Source of the DNA: an uncultured Kiloniella sp.
Lineage (GTDB): Bacteria; Pseudomonadota; Alphaproteobacteria; Kiloniellales; Kiloniellaceae
Length of the DNA stretch: 35,176 bases
Assembly: GCF_937128705.1 (NCBI RefSeq)
Contig: NZ_CAKZMP010000307.1
Coordinates: forward strand, 1-35,176
Direction of reading: 5' to 3'
The notes beneath the pieces were generated by a model. The model saw only the letters and a program-made list of their open reading frames with translations. It ran no database searches and was not told the origin of the DNA. The position numbers and the translations under genes were made by a program. Shown in pieces: positions 33,378-35,176 of the stretch (its first letter is position 1; the number at the start of each line of letters is the position of its first letter).

Positions 33378-33524
33378 CTTCCCCTGTATATCACCCGATC
33401 AACCGCACCTTAAGCAATTGAAAATAAATCAATTATTTAAAGCAGAGCGAACAATTGTATAAAAATTACATATTGTCTCAGTTATATCTTGCCTAATTAG
33501 GGGGTCAATCATTACATTGTCACC

Positions 33525-34919
33525 ATGACAAATTGGCTTCCAAAAGTAAAATTCGGGGCAGGTCCTCGCTATATGGCAATTGCTGACGCCCTTTCCGAAG
33601 ATATTCGAAACGGCTTCCTGCAACAGGGTGATCGTCTTCCGACGCACCGTGATCTTTCCTGGCATCTTGGTGTCACTGTTGGAACGGTCAGTCGCGCCTA
33701 TGCCGAAGCTGAACGTCGGGGACTTACATTTGGTGAAGTTGGACGTGGCACTTTTGTTCACGGACCATCCGCCGCTGAACGTCACATGCTTAATCAATCG
33801 AGATTTAAAGATCACAATTTAATCCAGATGGATTTTGCTTATCCGCCCCCAGGAGACGTTGAAGAAAAGGAAATGTCATCAACGCTGCAAAGCATCTCTA
33901 CCGACCCGGAAATTTCAACTCTGCTTAGCTATCAACCCCATTCCGGGCTCGCTCACCATCGTGAAGCTGGCGCTAAATGGTTTGATATGAACGGCCTCAC
34001 CGTTGAGCCGGATAACGTCATTCTCACCGCAGGTGCACACCACGCCATAGCCGTCGCTATGGCAGCACTGGCGCGCCCGGGTGATCGCGTCTTATGTGAA
34101 GAAATGACCTATCCCGGCATACAATCGGTATGCAGGATGCTTGGACTGCGTCTTGATGGTCTTGAAATGGATGAACACGGTATTTTACCAAAAGCCTTTG
34201 AGGAAGCCTGTAAAGCAGGTGACGTAAAGTTCTTATACTGCGTGCCTAATTTTCAAAATCCAACAACACGCTTGCTCCCCATGGAACGTCGGCAAGCCAT
34301 AGCCGACATTGCACGGCGTTACAGAGTTTCAATCATCGAAGATGATGTTTTTGGTCTTGTTGCTGAAAACGCTTTACCCCCTATTACAAACCTAGCTCCA
34401 GAGCGTTGTTATTACATCAGCTCGCTGGCGAAAACGATCGCCCCTGGCTTGCGTGTTGGTTTTCTGACAGGTCCGCAACACAGTATTTCCAGTCTAGTCG
34501 CAGCAGTTCGTGCTACTTGCTGGATGGCGTCCCCCGTTACCGCTGAAATTGCAACAAGATGGATCATGAGTGGGTCTGCAGATAAAATTCTGGAGGGTAG
34601 AAAAAAGAGCGCACGACGTCGTGTTGAGATTGCCAGAGAGATCTTTGCCGACTACGAGATGGAAAGCGAAACATTGGGTATCTATGTCTGGCTTCACCTA
34701 CCCGCACCATGGAGGTCCAGCCAATTTACTCATGCAGCCAACAGAGCTGGTGTTACCATCTCTGCCTCTGAAGCTTTTATCGTTGGTCGAAAAGCCCCGC
34801 CACATGCCGTCAGGATCTGTCTGGGCCAACCCGGTTCAGAAGAAAAATTGATCAGAGGATTAGACATATTAGCCGGGATATTAAAAAAAGGTCCAGACGT
34901 CGGCACGTCTGTCTTTTAG
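33525..34919 (+). CDS. MocR-type regulator (GntR HTH fused to class I aminotransferase domain)
   Basis: MTNWLPKVKFGAGPRYMAIADALSEDIRNGFLQQGDRLPTHRDLSWHLGVTVGTVSRAYAEAERRG; aminotransferase domain with YISSLAKTIAPGLRVGF. Confidence 0.94.
   Translation: MTNWLPKVKFGAGPRYMAIADALSEDIRNGFLQQGDRLPTHRDLSWHLGVTVGTVSRAYAEAERRGLTFGEVGRGTFVHGPSAAERHMLNQSRFKDHNLIQMDFAYPPPGDVEEKEMSSTLQSISTDPEISTLLSYQPHSGLAHHREAGAKWFDMNGLTVEPDNVILTAGAHHAIAVAMAALARPGDRVLCEEMTYPGIQSVCRMLGLRLDGLEMDEHGILPKAFEEACKAGDVKFLYCVPNFQNPTTRLLPMERRQAIADIARRYRVSIIEDDVFGLVAENALPPITNLAPERCYYISSLAKTIAPGLRVGFLTGPQHSISSLVAAVRATCWMASPVTAEIATRWIMSGSADKILEGRKKSARRRVEIAREIFADYEMESETLGIYVWLHLPAPWRSSQFTHAANRAGVTISASEAFIVGRKAPPHAVRICLGQPGSEEKLIRGLDILAGILKKGPDVGTSVF
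34894..34916 (+). terminator. Possible Rho-independent terminator overlapping the end of the MocR gene
   Basis: CAGACGTcggcACGTCTGTCTTTT: 7 bp stem, 4 nt loop, short T-rich tail. Confidence 0.5.
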
Positions 34920-34997
34920 ACAAGTGGCGTATCGCCACCTGCCTAAAGCACCTTAGGTATATATATTCAAAACGAGATAACCTGATTGGGACCCCAA

Positions 34998-35176
34998 TTA
35001 CGTTACGTTAGAGATTGTATCTGAAATCTCGGACACAACAGTACTCACAAGATCAGAATCTTCGCCTTCAGCCATAACCCGGATAAGAGGCTCAGTTCCG
35101 GACTTACGGATCAAGACCCGCCCCGTGCCATTAAGCTGGGCTTCCCCGGCTTTTATGGCATCTTGTACCTCGCCCA
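34998..35176 (-). CDS. glmM: Phosphoglucosamine mutase, C-terminal fragment (truncated by window)
   Basis: Minus strand translation ...[44 protein letters not shown]. Confidence 0.85.
   Translation of the reverse strand, partial: GEVQDAIKAGEAQLNGTGRVLIRKSGTEPLIRVMAEGEDSDLVSTVVSEISDTISNVT

Overview
This 35.2 kb window reads as chromosomal sequence from an alphaproteobacterium. That assignment rests on protein content (DUF6476 next to RluA, RHH_4 after fumC, hisZ-purA), not on a database search. I found no rRNA, tRNA, CRISPR array, IS element or prophage. Main blocks in order: an alpha/beta hydrolase and a TfoX-N protein; fumC and an RHH protein; a large AsmA-family protein; a Rap1a/Tai-like protein overlapping an MFS transporter; a LuxO-like sigma54 response regulator with an adjacent Hpt protein; the SpoVR / YeaH (DUF444) / PrkA stress module; a threonine aldolase; DUF6476 / RluA-family synthase / rpoH; a membrane protein with a GEExSWGQ motif; a membrane-anchored protein-kinase-like protein whose catalytic motifs look degenerate, with a partner membrane protein; the hisZ-purA operon; serC-serA; an SLC13/TrkA-C permease; a MocR-type regulator divergent from a decarboxylase / PhzF / GNAT operon; and the end of glmM. 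The least explained signals are (1) a candidate transcription attenuator with mutually exclusive hairpins upstream of hisZ-purA, (2) the apparent pseudokinase module, (3) the divergent MocR cluster with direct repeats in its intergenic region, and (4) the phosphorelay pair next to the SpoVR-YeaH-PrkA genes. No single wholly new system is proven from sequence alone.
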